In this document: one piece after another, positions 46,181 through 55,012 of the stretch
How the letters are laid out: each line of letters starts with the position of its first letter
Position numbering within the stretch: position 1 is the first letter of the stretch
DNA from: Oleiphilus messinensis
GTDB lineage: Bacteria > Pseudomonadota > Gammaproteobacteria > Pseudomonadales > Oleiphilaceae
Assembly: GCF_002162375.1 (NCBI RefSeq)
Contig: NZ_CP021425.1
Location: forward strand, 927,501 to 991,500
Reading direction: 5' to 3'
Length of the DNA: 64,000 bases
Program-made: the position numbers and the translations under genes
The notes under the pieces: generated by a model
What the model saw: only the letters and a program-made list of their open reading frames with translations
What the model was told of the DNA's origin: nothing
Databases searched by the model: none

Positions 46181-47065
46181 CTAGAGGCCGTGTTTCGCTT
46201 CGCGAAGCAATGCATCGGTGAGTAAACGGTTAAGACGGGTTTTGAGGTTCCAGATATGCCAGTACAGGGGAATATCAAAATGGCAACCGGGTAGCAGCTC
46301 GACTAATTCGCCACGCTCACGTTCCGGTTTGCTTTGAATATCCGGAATCAATCCCCAGGCGTGTCCCCGTGCGACAAAACTCAGAAATGATTCCGTTGAC
46401 GGGATGCGATGACACGGCATATTTAACGGAAGATCAAAAAATGTACTCAGGTAGCGTCGTTCAAGATCGTCTTTATGGTTGAATTCAACACAGGGGGCCT
46501 TGCGTATCGTATCCGCACTGACGCCATTTTTAAAATAGCGTTGTTTGAATTCCGGACTGACCAGGCAGCGATAAGTCATGATCCCCAGGGGAAAACAGTT
46601 ACAACCGAGTATGGCTTCATTACTGGCACTAATGCAGCCGATAACATCGCCTTTCCGCAATAGCTCGTGGGTTCTGTCCTGGTCGTCAACTTTGATATCA
46701 ACAACGATATTCTCGTTTCTCAAGATTGGGTCGAGGGCATCCAGAAGCCAGGTCGCGAGGCTGTCGGCGTTAGATCCGATCGCGATAGACTGGGTCGCAG
46801 ATTGCTGTTCTTTCCCGCCCAGGGCCTGTTGTAAATCACTTTCCAGCATACTGATCTGGCGGTAGGTTTTTATCACCAATTGCCCTTGCTCTGTGAGCTG
46901 TAAAGGGGTTGTCCGGATTAACAGTACATGCCCCAGAGATCGTTCCAGTTGCTGGATACGCTGGGATACCGCAGACTGGGTGATGTGCAGACGCTCTGCA
47001 GCCTTCTCGAAGCTTTGTTCCTCAAATACCCGCGCAAGGGTTTCAAGCTTTTGATAATTGATCAT
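46181..47065 (-). CDS. argP: LysR-family regulator ArgP (IciA)
   Basis: 294 aa. The winged HTH (FEEQSFEKAAERLHITQSAV, SQRIQQLERSLGHVLLIRTT) is followed by the LysR effector domain. Sequence and the divergent neighbour argO identify ArgP, which senses Arg and Lys and activates the exporter. The PVxR-type and CFPLGIMTYRCLVSPEFKQR segments are typical for the ArgP group. The 151-bp gap to argO must hold the shared control region. Confidence 0.9.
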   Translation of the reverse strand: MINYQKLETLARVFEEQSFEKAAERLHITQSAVSQRIQQLERSLGHVLLIRTTPLQLTEQGQLVIKTYRQISMLESDLQQALGGKEQQSATQSIAIGSNADSLATWLLDALDPILRNENIVVDIKVDDQDRTHELLRKGDVIGCISASNEAILGCNCFPLGIMTYRCLVSPEFKQRYFKNGVSADTIRKAPCVEFNHKDDLERRYLSTFFDLPLNMPCHRIPSTESFLSFVARGHAWGLIPDIQSKPERERGELVELLPGCHFDIPLYWHIWNLKTRLNRLLTDALLREAKHGL

Positions 47066-47216
47066 AAGAAAAACTAATGACCTAGTAGTTTAATTAATTT
47101 CATTTAATCATAGTGCGATTCTAAAATCTTTGCTCACAAATGCTGCGGTGTAATAACGCGACGGGGTTTACAGCCTCAGGCTGTATTGATTAAGCGTGAA
47201 AGAGAGGTTTTGGAGT

Positions 47217-47921
47217 ATGAACTGGGAGATCTACGGGCCCCTGGCCAAAGGGTTTGTCAGTGGGGCGAGTTTGATTATGGCAATTGGTGCGCAGAACGCT
47301 TTTGTACTGTCCCAGGGGTTGCGGAGAAACTACAGCGGCTCAATTGCGGTGGTTTGTTTTGGGCTGGATGTTGCCCTTATTGTGCTGGGGGTTGCGGGTA
47401 TGGGATCACTGGTGGCAAGTCACCCGGTCTGGTTGCTCCTTGCGACGCTGTTCGGTTTTGTTTTTCTCACATTGTATGGCCTTCGAGCCTGGATCTCGGC
47501 TTGTGGCGTGCATTCGCTCCAGCCGGAGAGCCACGGGTTCAGCAGTCGACGTGCTGCAATGACAGGCGCGCTGGTGTTATCACTGATCAACCCACATGTA
47601 TATATTGATACCGTATTGTTACTTGGCAGTATTGGTGGTCAGTTACCCGGTAATGGACCCTGGTTGTTCGCGCTGGGCGCATGCTGTGCCTCGGCCTTGT
47701 GGTTCTTCAGTCTCAGTATGGGTGCGCAGTTTCTTGCGCCATTGTTTGCTTCCCCCCGCGCCTGGAAGATTCTGGATGTTGTGGTGGGTATCGTCATGTT
47801 AAGTCTGGCGTGGTCTTTGCTGCAAATGGCAGAAGATCAATTTAATGAAATGAGTAACGTTGAGGTAATGGAGTCTGTCCCGTCGTTATTTGGCCCGACA
47901 CTTCTTCCGGATGCGCTTTGA
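47217..47921 (+). CDS. argO: Arginine/lysine exporter ArgO (LysE family)
   Basis: 234 aa from the ATG at 47217 with gagaggttttggagt upstream; the frame opens 7 codons earlier. Six membrane helices are predicted. The LysE signature is GFVSGASLIMAIGAQNAFVL and LSLINPHVYIDTVLLLGSIG, which distinguish LysE/ArgO from RhtB. It exports excess basic amino acids across the inner membrane and is regulated by the divergent argP product. Confidence 0.92.
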   Translation: MNWEIYGPLAKGFVSGASLIMAIGAQNAFVLSQGLRRNYSGSIAVVCFGLDVALIVLGVAGMGSLVASHPVWLLLATLFGFVFLTLYGLRAWISACGVHSLQPESHGFSSRRAAMTGALVLSLINPHVYIDTVLLLGSIGGQLPGNGPWLFALGACCASALWFFSLSMGAQFLAPLFASPRAWKILDVVVGIVMLSLAWSLLQMAEDQFNEMSNVEVMESVPSLFGPTLLPDAL

Positions 47922-47925
47922 AGAC

Positions 47926-47965
47926 AGGACTCACTGACAGGCAGGTTAATGAGTCGGTGAGTCCT
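47926..47965. terminator. Hairpin after argO
   Basis: Arms aggactcac (47926-47934) and gtgagtcct (47957-47965), with a 22-nt loop, between convergent argO and the acyl-CoA dehydrogenase gene. There is no clear T tract. Confidence 0.55.
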
Positions 47966-48018
47966 GAGGAACGCTTATGCTTCCAAAGCGTTGTAACGCC
48001 TAAAAAACAATGCGCGCT

Positions 48019-49836
48019 TTAAAAGGCAAAGTGAGCTTCATCGAGACTCATCAGCGTGTCCGCTCCGGCCATCATCGCCGCATAGTGCGATTTGGTCCGA
48101 GGCAGCAGACGTGCAAAATAGAATTCTGCGGTGCGAATCTTCGATTCATAAAACTCCGGGTTGGAGACACCCTCAGCGAGTTTTTCGTACGCCTTCTCCG
48201 CTTGCAGTGCCCACATATACGCTAACACGATATAGCCGGAGTACATCAAGTAATCGACAGATGCGGAGCCAACTTCATCCCGGTTACGCATGGAGTTTAC
48301 AAATACCCGCAAGGTCAGGTAAGACCACTGCCTGTTGATCCAGGTGAGTTCAGACAGCATTTTCTTCATTTTCTTGCGCTGTTTGCCGGAAACAAACTTT
48401 GACTGGCCTTTGCAGTACTGGCCTAATTCCTTGCTGAAGCGGCGGAAGGCTGTGCCCTTGTCGAGCAGAATTTTCCGACCGAGCAAATCCAGGGCCTGAA
48501 TACCAGTGGTGCCCTCATAGAGCATTGAGATTCGTGTATCTCGCACGATTTGCTCCATACCCCATTCTTTGATGTAGCCATGTCCGCCATAAACCTGCAT
48601 ACCCAGATTGGCTGCTTCGTAGCCGGTTTCGGTTAAAAATGCCTTAACAATCGGGGTCAGGAAGCCCAGATCATCATCTGCGTTCTCCCGGATTTCTTCG
48701 GTTGCGCCGTGTACCAGGTAGTCCGCTTTCAAGGCGCTATAGTAGATTAACGCTCTGCCACCTTCGGCAAACGCTTTTTGGGTGAGCAGCATGCGGCGTA
48801 CATCGGGGTGAACAATAATCGGGTCGGCAACTTTGTCCGGCGCTTTTTTGCCCGACAGCGAGCGCATGGACAGTCGCTCACGAGCGTAGCTCAGTGCACC
48901 TTGAAAGGATAGCTCTGCGGCGCAGGAGCCTTGCAGACCCGTACCGATTCGGGCGGTGTTCATAAATGTGAACATGCATTGCAGCCCTTTGTTCTCCGGG
49001 CCAATCAGATAACCTTTCGAGCCATCAAAGTTCATGACACAGGTTGCAGAGCCTTTGATCCCCATTTTCACTTCGAGTGAGCCGACAGAAACGTTGTTGA
49101 ATTCGCCTACATTACCGTCGTTATCCGGAAGAAACTTAGGTACGATAAACAGCGAGATCCCGCGAGTACCTTTCGGTGCATCCGGTAAACGCGCCAGAAC
49201 GATGTGGACAATGTTGTCAGTAAAGTCGTGGTCACCGGCAGAGATAAAGATTTTAGTGCCGGAAATTGTATATGAACCATCGTCATTTGGAACGGCTTTG
49301 GTTTTCACCTGTCCCAGGTCAGTCCCGCATTGGGGTTCCGTAAGACACATTGTGCCGGACCAGGTGCCTTCAGTCAGCTTTGTTAAATACAATGCTTTTT
49401 GCTGTTCATCACCATGCAGATAAATCGTGTTCATCGCGCCCAGGCTAAGTCCTGGATACATGCCCCACGACCAGTTCGCAGTGCTGATGATTTCTGATTT
49501 TAATACACCCAGTGACACGGGGAGACCCTGCCCCCCGTACTCAATCGGATGTGACAGGCCTTGCCATCCCCCGGCAACATATTCCTGATAGGCTTCTTTA
49601 AAGCCTTCCGGGGTTTTAACGTTACCGTCCACCAATTCACAGCCTTGCTCATCGCCAGTTTGATTCAAGGGGGAGAGGCGCTCTTCTGCGAAACGTGCGC
49701 ATTCGGTGAGTATGGCATCGATCATATCCGGGGTGGCTTCCTCCCCTTCAGCGAAATTCTTGTAGTGCTGCTCTGCGCCCAGTAAGTCGTTAAAAATAAA
49801 CTTCATATCATTGAGTGGCGCCTTATACTGCGGCAT
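48019..49836 (-). CDS. Acyl-CoA dehydrogenase, long type (DmdC/AcdB-like)
   Basis: 605 aa, about 200 longer than medium-chain enzymes, owing to an N-terminal extension and a C-terminal helical domain. FAD-binding and active-site features: GTMCLTEPQCGTDLGQVKTK, TISGTKIFISAGDHDFTDNI, QVYGGHGYIKEWGMEQIVRD. It fits the family of phenylpropionyl-/methylthiopropionyl-CoA (DmdC)-like dehydrogenases common in marine gammaproteobacteria, acting in fatty acid or related beta-oxidation. AGGAGAAG precedes the ATG. Its upstream region is the sRNA array. Confidence 0.92.
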   Translation of the reverse strand: MPQYKAPLNDMKFIFNDLLGAEQHYKNFAEGEEATPDMIDAILTECARFAEERLSPLNQTGDEQGCELVDGNVKTPEGFKEAYQEYVAGGWQGLSHPIEYGGQGLPVSLGVLKSEIISTANWSWGMYPGLSLGAMNTIYLHGDEQQKALYLTKLTEGTWSGTMCLTEPQCGTDLGQVKTKAVPNDDGSYTISGTKIFISAGDHDFTDNIVHIVLARLPDAPKGTRGISLFIVPKFLPDNDGNVGEFNNVSVGSLEVKMGIKGSATCVMNFDGSKGYLIGPENKGLQCMFTFMNTARIGTGLQGSCAAELSFQGALSYARERLSMRSLSGKKAPDKVADPIIVHPDVRRMLLTQKAFAEGGRALIYYSALKADYLVHGATEEIRENADDDLGFLTPIVKAFLTETGYEAANLGMQVYGGHGYIKEWGMEQIVRDTRISMLYEGTTGIQALDLLGRKILLDKGTAFRRFSKELGQYCKGQSKFVSGKQRKKMKKMLSELTWINRQWSYLTLRVFVNSMRNRDEVGSASVDYLMYSGYIVLAYMWALQAEKAYEKLAEGVSNPEFYESKIRTAEFYFARLLPRTKSHYAAMMAGADTLMSLDEAHFAF

Positions 49837-50036
49837 AGATTCTTCTCCTGGTAAATAATCGTATCTGACAGGACATATGTACCCTTTATATACAGCTATC
49901 GAATTCGAGCGACCCGTAAAACCGGTAGCAAAGTGACGGTACAGTTGTGCCTATAGGCGTATTGTGAAGTGAGGAGTGCGGGTGCGTAATTGGCAGGTCT
50001 CGGGCTAAGGCCTGAAATTTCGGCCAATTTCAGGCC
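49837..50036. other. Promoter region of acyl-CoA dehydrogenase and a distal hairpin
   Basis: No gene. It holds the dehydrogenase promoter and, at 50009-50036, a perfect 11-bp inverted repeat (ggcctgaaatt / aatttcaggcc) directly beyond the U tract of sRNA unit A. A loose relative of the GTC...GAC motif (ggtagcaaagtgac at 49924-49937) is too weak to call. Confidence 0.45.
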
Positions 50037-50130
50037 AAAAAAAAGGCTGTGCAATGCACAGCCTAAAGTAAGCAAGGTAAATTACCGGTTTCCCGATAAC
50101 AAACGGACTAGTTCAGAGACACTAATCAAC
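50037..50130 (-). ncRNA. Candidate sRNA, unit A of three
   Basis: Read on the minus strand from about 50130. It starts with the shared 19-mer GUUGAUUAGUGUCUCUGAA, seven bases after a -10-like TACACT (50138-50143). A middle stem follows (GGUAAAUUACC type), then the shared box UGCUUAC and a terminator hairpin AGGCUGUGCA/UGCACAGCCU with eight U (about 94 nt in all). No start codon with a ribosome binding site is present. The transcript and its TSS are inferred from the pattern. Confidence 0.75.
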
Positions 50131-50137
50131 ACGTAAA

Positions 50138-50202
50138 AGTGTAAAACAAGAGTAATTACTTTGGAAGGTCAGATTGTGACAAATCGGAGGTCATTTTAGG
50201 AC
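50138..50202 (-). promoter_or_regulatory. Promoter and paired operator sites of sRNA unit A
   Basis: Minus-strand reading: sites GTCCTAAAATGACC (50189-50202) and GTCACAATCTGACC (50167-50180), 22 bp apart, lie just upstream of a weak -35 region and the -10-like TACACT. A weak -35 with two in-phase sites suggests an activator-dependent promoter. The first site is identical to one before the AraC-type gene at 51270. Confidence 0.55.
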
Positions 50203-50296
50203 AGTGTTGCGTGTTAATGGTGCAATTAGGCAGAGCAGAGCGGAGGTGAGCCGGGGTGGTCACGCTTCGAAGGTGGCGATATGGTTTCATCAGACG

Positions 50297-50384
50297 AAAA
50301 AAAGGGCTGAACCAAAGGTTCAGCCCGTAAGCAGAAAAGTCTTAACTCCGAAGAGTAAGAACTTGTTCAGAGACACAAATCAAC
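50297..50384 (-). ncRNA. Candidate sRNA, unit B of three
   Basis: It starts with GUUGAUUUGUGUCUCUGAA, seven bases after the -10-like CATAAT (50392-50397). It has a middle UUCG-capped hairpin (CUUACUCUUCGGAGUUAAG), the box UGCUUAC and a terminator GGGCUGAACC/GGUUCAGCCC with seven U (about 88 nt). It has the same layout as units A and C but a different middle and terminator stem, so it is a paralogue rather than a recent copy. Confidence 0.78.
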
Positions 50385-50391
50385 GATATGA

Positions 50392-50455
50392 ATTATGTAC
50401 CAACGCACTAAGATATGTTAGGTCAAAGCGGACCAAATTTCGGTCATAATGGGAC
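50392..50455 (-). promoter_or_regulatory. Promoter and paired operator sites of sRNA unit B
   Basis: Minus-strand reading: GTCCCATTATGACC (50442-50455) and GTCCGCTTTGACC (50421-50433), 21 bp apart, end at the same distance from the start point as in unit A (TGACC about 37-41 bases upstream). The -10-like box is CATAAT. Confidence 0.58.
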
Positions 50456-50625
50456 AAATGTACTAAATTTGTTGTCATGTTGATTAAATGTACAAAAAAC
50501 TCACAGTCTGAAAACGGGAAATAATGCGGAGTGGGGCGATGAGTGAAACACGATCAATCATGACTGGGAACAAACAGGTAGGGAGGAATTTCGTGTCATT
50601 GGTTAGAGAATCAAACGCCAGGCAT

Positions 50626-50735
50626 AAAAAAAGGCCGCTCAAATGAGCGGCCTTATAGCAAGGTAAGCAATGAAGGCGGAGCAACATGTTCAAGACGGCT
50701 CCCACCTGCGTGCTTATTCAGAGACACAAATCAAC
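50626..50735 (-). ncRNA. Candidate sRNA, unit C of three
   Basis: It starts with GUUGAUUUGUGUCUCUGAA (same 19-mer as unit B), seven bases after -10-like CAGAAT with TTGCAA 18 bases before it. It has a middle stem GGAGC/GCUCC, the box UGCUUAC followed by CUUGC, and a strong terminator AAGGCCGCUC/GAGCGGCCUU with U7 (about 110 nt). The paired GTC-GACC sites of units A and B are not recognisable here, so this unit may be controlled differently. Confidence 0.75.
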
Positions 50736-51248
50736 AGTTCTAATTCTGCACTACTGTACTAAAACTTTGCAAGAGGAAGGGTTGTCAATTGATTTAATAG
50801 TGGCACAATAGTTCCATAAAGTAGACCGGGTTCTCAAAATAAGGTTCAACTTCAGCGGCTAGCTGGCCAGTTGATGGATAGCGAATGATCAGGAATTCGT
50901 GATCTGTGAAATATTTTGTATTACTGGCGACTTTTCGACTCAGGAAGCATTGCATTTGATCCGACATTTTTGGAGTATTAGCTCTAATCATTAAGGCGTA
51001 TTGACTCTAGTGTCGGTAAATATACCGCCCCATAGTAAATGACAGGGATATCAAATTCCGTAGAATCTCGTTCCAGGTCTCATTGCTGATGGGCCTTGCC
51101 CCTCCTGTTCATACTCTGTCCCGATGCCATTTGCGTAAGTCAGATGTCAGGTTTGGGGGGAGGCCGATTACGTCAGTTTTATTTTCGGCGTACGGTCGAT
51201 CTGGCTGCTTGCATTCTCCAGGTACTATGGATTATTTTAAATGAGTTC
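50736..51248. other. Noncoding region between sRNA array and AraC-type gene
   Basis: About 510 bp. It must hold the unit C promoter (near 50743-50790) and the promoter of the AraC-type gene. A 66-codon minus-strand frame (50794-50991) lacks a ribosome binding site and any known similarity. Nothing else is recognised. Confidence 0.4.
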
Positions 51249-51262
51249 GGTCATTTTAGGAC
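51249..51262 (+). promoter_or_regulatory. Operator-like site before the AraC-type gene
   Basis: GGTCATTTTAGGAC is the exact reverse complement of the GTCCTAAAATGACC site of sRNA unit A. It lies eight bases before the GTG start of the regulator, a position suited to autoregulation. One site only; no second copy 21-22 bp away. Confidence 0.5.
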
Positions 51263-51269
51263 GAAGCTG

Positions 51270-52292
51270 GTGAGCGTAACATTCCACCCTCAAGAGCCAT
51301 TGTTGCTAGCACATTATGGAGAGATTCTGTATCAGCTGGCACTGGATGAAGGGGCTGATAAAAACAAATTATTGGAAGGCACCGGAATACGAATTGACGT
51401 GTTGCAAAATCCGGAAGCATACCTGTCGGTAAATCAATTTCTATCCTTAGCTAAAAATGCACTTCAAGCGACGGGTGATACGGGTCTTGGTTTAAAGTTG
51501 GGCAGCCGTCTTAAAATCACGACCCATGGCGCGCTGGCCCAAGCTGCCCTCAGCTGCAGTAATTTAAGTGAAGCCATCGAGTTGTTGGCTAAATACTATA
51601 AAATTCGCTTTTCATTAATTGACATGAGCTTCTTTGTTGATGGTGATGAAGCCGTAATCCGACTGGACGAAAATTTAGGTCTCGGTCCGTTTACGCACGT
51701 CTTGATCGAAGCGATGTTTGTCATGATCATGGAAGTCGGAGAATTTTTGTTTGGGGATAAGCTGTCTCGTACCGGACGCTGTATGGTTAGCTACCCTGAA
51801 CCCCCGCACTCTGAGCGCTACCGGAAATATTATGCCGATGCCATCACCTTTGATGCAGGTGTGAATGAGTTGCGCTTTGACAAACGGTTTTTGATTGAAC
51901 CGATGGCACTTGCCAATCCGGTTGCAAAGCGGCTGGCTGAGCAACAATGTGAAGCGGAGTTAAAACAAGCCGTCACACAGGAGACAATCGTTGCCAAGGT
52001 CAAAAAACTGCTTAATGGGAGAGGTCAATCCATTCCTTCCATGGAAGAGGTAGCTGAAAAAATGCACATGACCTCGCGCACGCTGCGACGTCAATTGCAG
52101 TCTTTCGATACCAGTTTTCAGGAAATTCTGGCGGAAGTGCGCAAGCAAAAAGCTATCCATTTGTTAAAAACGACGGATAAGCATATTGATGAGATCGCGT
52201 ACGAGTTGGGGTATAGCGATCCCTCTAACTTTGGGCGCGCATTTCGTAAATGGACCGGACGGTCTCCAAGCGATATCCGGCTGGAAACCTGA
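51270..52292 (+). CDS. AraC-family transcriptional regulator (Arabinose_bd type)
   Basis: 340 aa from the GTG at 51270 (VSVTFHPQEPLLLAHYGEIL). The open frame runs 58 codons further upstream, but those residues (Leu/Cys-rich, MPLLFILCPDAICVSQMSGL) do not resemble the family and would place the operator inside the gene. The N-terminal ligand domain (NALQATGDTGLGLKLGSRLK, THGALAQAALSCSNLSEAIE) and C-terminal two-HTH domain (VAEKMHMTSRTLRRQLQSFD, IDEIAYELGYSDPSNFGRAF, RKWTGRSPSDIR) match OruR/GbdR-like regulators. Shared sites upstream suggest it controls itself and two neighbouring sRNAs. Confidence 0.87.
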   Translation: MSVTFHPQEPLLLAHYGEILYQLALDEGADKNKLLEGTGIRIDVLQNPEAYLSVNQFLSLAKNALQATGDTGLGLKLGSRLKITTHGALAQAALSCSNLSEAIELLAKYYKIRFSLIDMSFFVDGDEAVIRLDENLGLGPFTHVLIEAMFVMIMEVGEFLFGDKLSRTGRCMVSYPEPPHSERYRKYYADAITFDAGVNELRFDKRFLIEPMALANPVAKRLAEQQCEAELKQAVTQETIVAKVKKLLNGRGQSIPSMEEVAEKMHMTSRTLRRQLQSFDTSFQEILAEVRKQKAIHLLKTTDKHIDEIAYELGYSDPSNFGRAFRKWTGRSPSDIRLET

Positions 52293-52382
52293 CTTCACAC
52301 TTTCCCTCCAGTGACATCGCTTACTATACTTCGGTTTTGTTTCGCACTCTCAGGATTAAAAAACACAATCAGGAGTCTTGCC

Positions 52383-53102
52383 ATGATCACCTTGTACCAG
52401 TTTCCACGAATGCTTAACATTCCGAATGCCGGCCCATTTTGTCTGAAATTGGAAACCTTCATGCGAATGGCGGAGCTTAAATACACCGTCTATGAATTAG
52501 GTGATCCGCGCAAGGCACCAAATGGGAAGCTACCCTATATCCGGGATAATGATGTCGAAATAGCAGATTCGCGGGTCATTATCGATTATTTGACCACGCA
52601 CTATGACATCGGTCTGGATCATCACCTCAGTCATCAAGAGAAGGCGGTTGCCCATGGCTTTGCCATCATGCTGGAAGAGCATTACTACTGGGCGATCTTG
52701 TACAACCGCTGGTTAACTGACAATTGGCCAAAGTTGCGGGATCACTTCTTCAAGACGATGCCACCGCTGGTTCGTAACTTTGTGCCGAATTTGATTCAGC
52801 GACAGGTTAAATCCGATATTATGGCCCACGGTCTGGGGCGACACGATCCGAATACGATTTATGAATTGGCTAACCAGGATATGAAAGCGATTTCAGACTT
52901 TCTTGAAGATAAATTGTTTCTTATGGGAGACCGTCCCACCCAGGTGGATGCAACCCTTTACGGAATGTTGATGAACGTATTGCACGTACCACTGCCCAGT
53001 CCACTAAAAGAGTTTGCATCCCGGCGTCAAAACCTTGTTACCTATGTAGAGCGGATGACAAAGGCTTATTTCCCTGACTACGTCGAGCGTTTGGGGATGT
53101 GA
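52383..53102 (+). CDS. Glutathione S-transferase family protein, metaxin-like
   Basis: 239 aa from the ATG at 52383 with CAGGAG upstream; the frame opens 24 codons earlier. The N-terminal thioredoxin-like domain (ITLYQFPRMLNIPNAGPFCL, GKLPYIRDNDVEIADSRVII) and C-terminal helical domain (FLMGDRPTQVDATLYGMLMN) match the GST/metaxin-like group of gammaproteobacteria. The substrate is unknown. It lies 90 bp after the AraC-type regulator on the same strand and ends two bases before the convergent speA stop. Confidence 0.9.
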   Translation: MITLYQFPRMLNIPNAGPFCLKLETFMRMAELKYTVYELGDPRKAPNGKLPYIRDNDVEIADSRVIIDYLTTHYDIGLDHHLSHQEKAVAHGFAIMLEEHYYWAILYNRWLTDNWPKLRDHFFKTMPPLVRNFVPNLIQRQVKSDIMAHGLGRHDPNTIYELANQDMKAISDFLEDKLFLMGDRPTQVDATLYGMLMNVLHVPLPSPLKEFASRRQNLVTYVERMTKAYFPDYVERLGM

Positions 53103-53104
53103 GG

Positions 53105-55012
53105 CTATTCCAGATAGGTATAGCCTTTGAGGCCAGCCGCGACCTCTTCGAGCAACATGGCCCGATCCTCCTGGCTTAATTCGGCCTGGTCGAGGTTTGC
53201 CTGGAATGAGGCCAATAGATTATCCGCTTCATACTTCACGTAGCAAAGCACCTGTTCGACCGTATCACCGGCAATGGGATGTTCGATTTGGTAGACTCCG
53301 TCTTCATCCATTGTGACATCGACAGAATTGGTGTCTCCGAACAGGTTATGCATATCCCCCAGAATTTCCTGGTATGCACCAGTTAGAAAGAACCCCAAAA
53401 GGTATGGGTTCTCAGCTTGATAACGGGGCAAAGGAATTGTGGTTTCGATTCCCTGTTCATCAACATAGTGATCGATTCGCCCATCGGAATCACAGGTAAT
53501 ATCCTGTAAAACCGCGCGGCGGCCTTCGGAGTCATTCAGTTGACTGAGTGGCAGGATCGGGAAAATTTGATCAATTCCCCAAATGTCGGGCAATGACTGG
53601 AACAAGGACAGGTTGATAAATACTTTGTCAGCCAGCTTTTCATTAAGTTCATCCAATGCTTCCCGGTGCGCGCGCACTTCCGGGGAGAGCGAGCCTCTGA
53701 CCAGCAGACAGCTTGCCTGATAGATTTGTTCTGCATGAGCGCGCTGTTGCAGGCTGAGCAAGCCATGGGCAAACAGGCCGTGTACTTCACCAATGGCGTG
53801 CGCAACATCATGATAAATCTCGACGATTGAGCGCGTGCTATCCTGACTCTGTAAATGTTGATAATCTTTCCAAAGCGTTTGTAGAATGCTGGGGGCGCTC
53901 CCCAGTGGCGCTTTAGGATGGCCAGGATTGATTGACTCGACATCAATAATATTGGTGATGAGTACAGCATGGTGCGCGGTCATAGCCCGCCCGGATTCAC
54001 TGATAACGTTCGGGTGTGGCGCGCCGGAGCGGTCACATTCTTCCCTCAGGGTGGTGATGACGTTATAGGCGTACTCTGCGACGCTGTAATTTATTGAACA
54101 CGCAGACCGGGATCGGGTTCCTTCGTAGTCGATACCCAGCCCGCCACCGATATCCACCATGTTTACCGGGGCTCCCAGTGTCCTTAACTGACTGTAAAAC
54201 CGGGCGCATTCTTTGAGGCCGGTTTGAATATCCCGAATATTGCCAATCTGTGAGCCAAGATGGAAATGTAATAATTCCAGACAGGTTAACGCACTATGTT
54301 GGTTCAGCGTGTTGACCACGTCCAGAATTTGACTGGCGGACAAGCCAAACTTGGCTTTCTCACCGCCAGTATTCTGCCAATTACCTTTACCAATGCTGGC
54401 CAACCTGGCGCGAATCCCTAATTGCGGTTTGACGCCGAGTTTTTTGGCTTCTTCGAGTATAATTGTCAGCTCGGAGGCTTTTTCAATCACAATATAGACG
54501 CGGCGGCCGATTTTGTTACCCATCAGGGCCAGTCGGATATATTCGCGATCTTTATAGCCATTGCAAATGATGATTGAGTTAGGGCGCGGAGACAGCGCCA
54601 GAACGGCCAGTAATTCTGGTTTGCTGCCAGCTTCCAGACCTACCTGTCCATTTTTCGCCGCAGGCTGCGCATCGAGGATTTCTTCGACGACCCGACGCTG
54701 CTGATTGACCTTGATAGGATAAACGGCGGTGTAGCTGCCCTGATAGTTCTGCTGCTCGCATACCTGATTGAAGGCATCACATAGGGAATTGACACGGTCG
54801 TGCAGTATCTCACTAAAACGGACTAGCACGGGCAGCGCGAGGTTCTGCTGTTGTAGTTCGTCAACCAGGCTGGGAAGGTTAATGGCGATGTTATCTTTAT
54901 GGCGATGAGGTTTGATAACAACCTCTCCTTGATCATCAACATCGATATAACCGTCACTCCAATACGGTATATTATATTGCTTTAGAATATCCTGACGGGA
55001 TCGCGTGCTCAT
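53105..55012 (-). CDS. speA: Biosynthetic arginine decarboxylase SpeA
   Basis: 635 aa, typical for SpeA. It is PLP-dependent (alanine racemase-like fold) and converts arginine to agmatine for polyamine synthesis. The PLP lysine lies in AVYPIKVNQQRRVVEEIL; the glycine-rich phosphate site (MVDIGGGLGIDYEGTRS) and HFHLGSQIGNIRDIQTGL are intact. The C-terminal domain (FFLTGAYQEILGDMHNLFGD, GVYQIEHPIAGDTVEQVL) is complete. It is divergent from speE, so the 196-bp gap holds promoters for both polyamine genes. Confidence 0.96.
   Translation of the reverse strand: MSTRSRQDILKQYNIPYWSDGYIDVDDQGEVVIKPHRHKDNIAINLPSLVDELQQQNLALPVLVRFSEILHDRVNSLCDAFNQVCEQQNYQGSYTAVYPIKVNQQRRVVEEILDAQPAAKNGQVGLEAGSKPELLAVLALSPRPNSIIICNGYKDREYIRLALMGNKIGRRVYIVIEKASELTIILEEAKKLGVKPQLGIRARLASIGKGNWQNTGGEKAKFGLSASQILDVVNTLNQHSALTCLELLHFHLGSQIGNIRDIQTGLKECARFYSQLRTLGAPVNMVDIGGGLGIDYEGTRSRSACSINYSVAEYAYNVITTLREECDRSGAPHPNVISESGRAMTAHHAVLITNIIDVESINPGHPKAPLGSAPSILQTLWKDYQHLQSQDSTRSIVEIYHDVAHAIGEVHGLFAHGLLSLQQRAHAEQIYQASCLLVRGSLSPEVRAHREALDELNEKLADKVFINLSLFQSLPDIWGIDQIFPILPLSQLNDSEGRRAVLQDITCDSDGRIDHYVDEQGIETTIPLPRYQAENPYLLGFFLTGAYQEILGDMHNLFGDTNSVDVTMDEDGVYQIEHPIAGDTVEQVLCYVKYEADNLLASFQANLDQAELSQEDRAMLLEEVAAGLKGYTYLE

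Noticed and set aside
49924-49937. Possible extra operator copy (ggtagcaaagtgac) before the acyl-CoA dehydrogenase
   Set aside because: It matches only the outer GGT and GAC of the motif, and no paired site lies 21-22 bp away.
50037-50735. CRISPR-like array
   Set aside because: The repeat units are about 90-110 nt with variable bodies and terminators, spacing is irregular, and no cas genes are present; an sRNA array explains the structure better.
50794-50991. 65-aa minus-strand frame upstream of sRNA unit C
   Set aside because: It has no ribosome binding site at either ATG and no recognisable domain; left as noncoding, though a small gene is not excluded.
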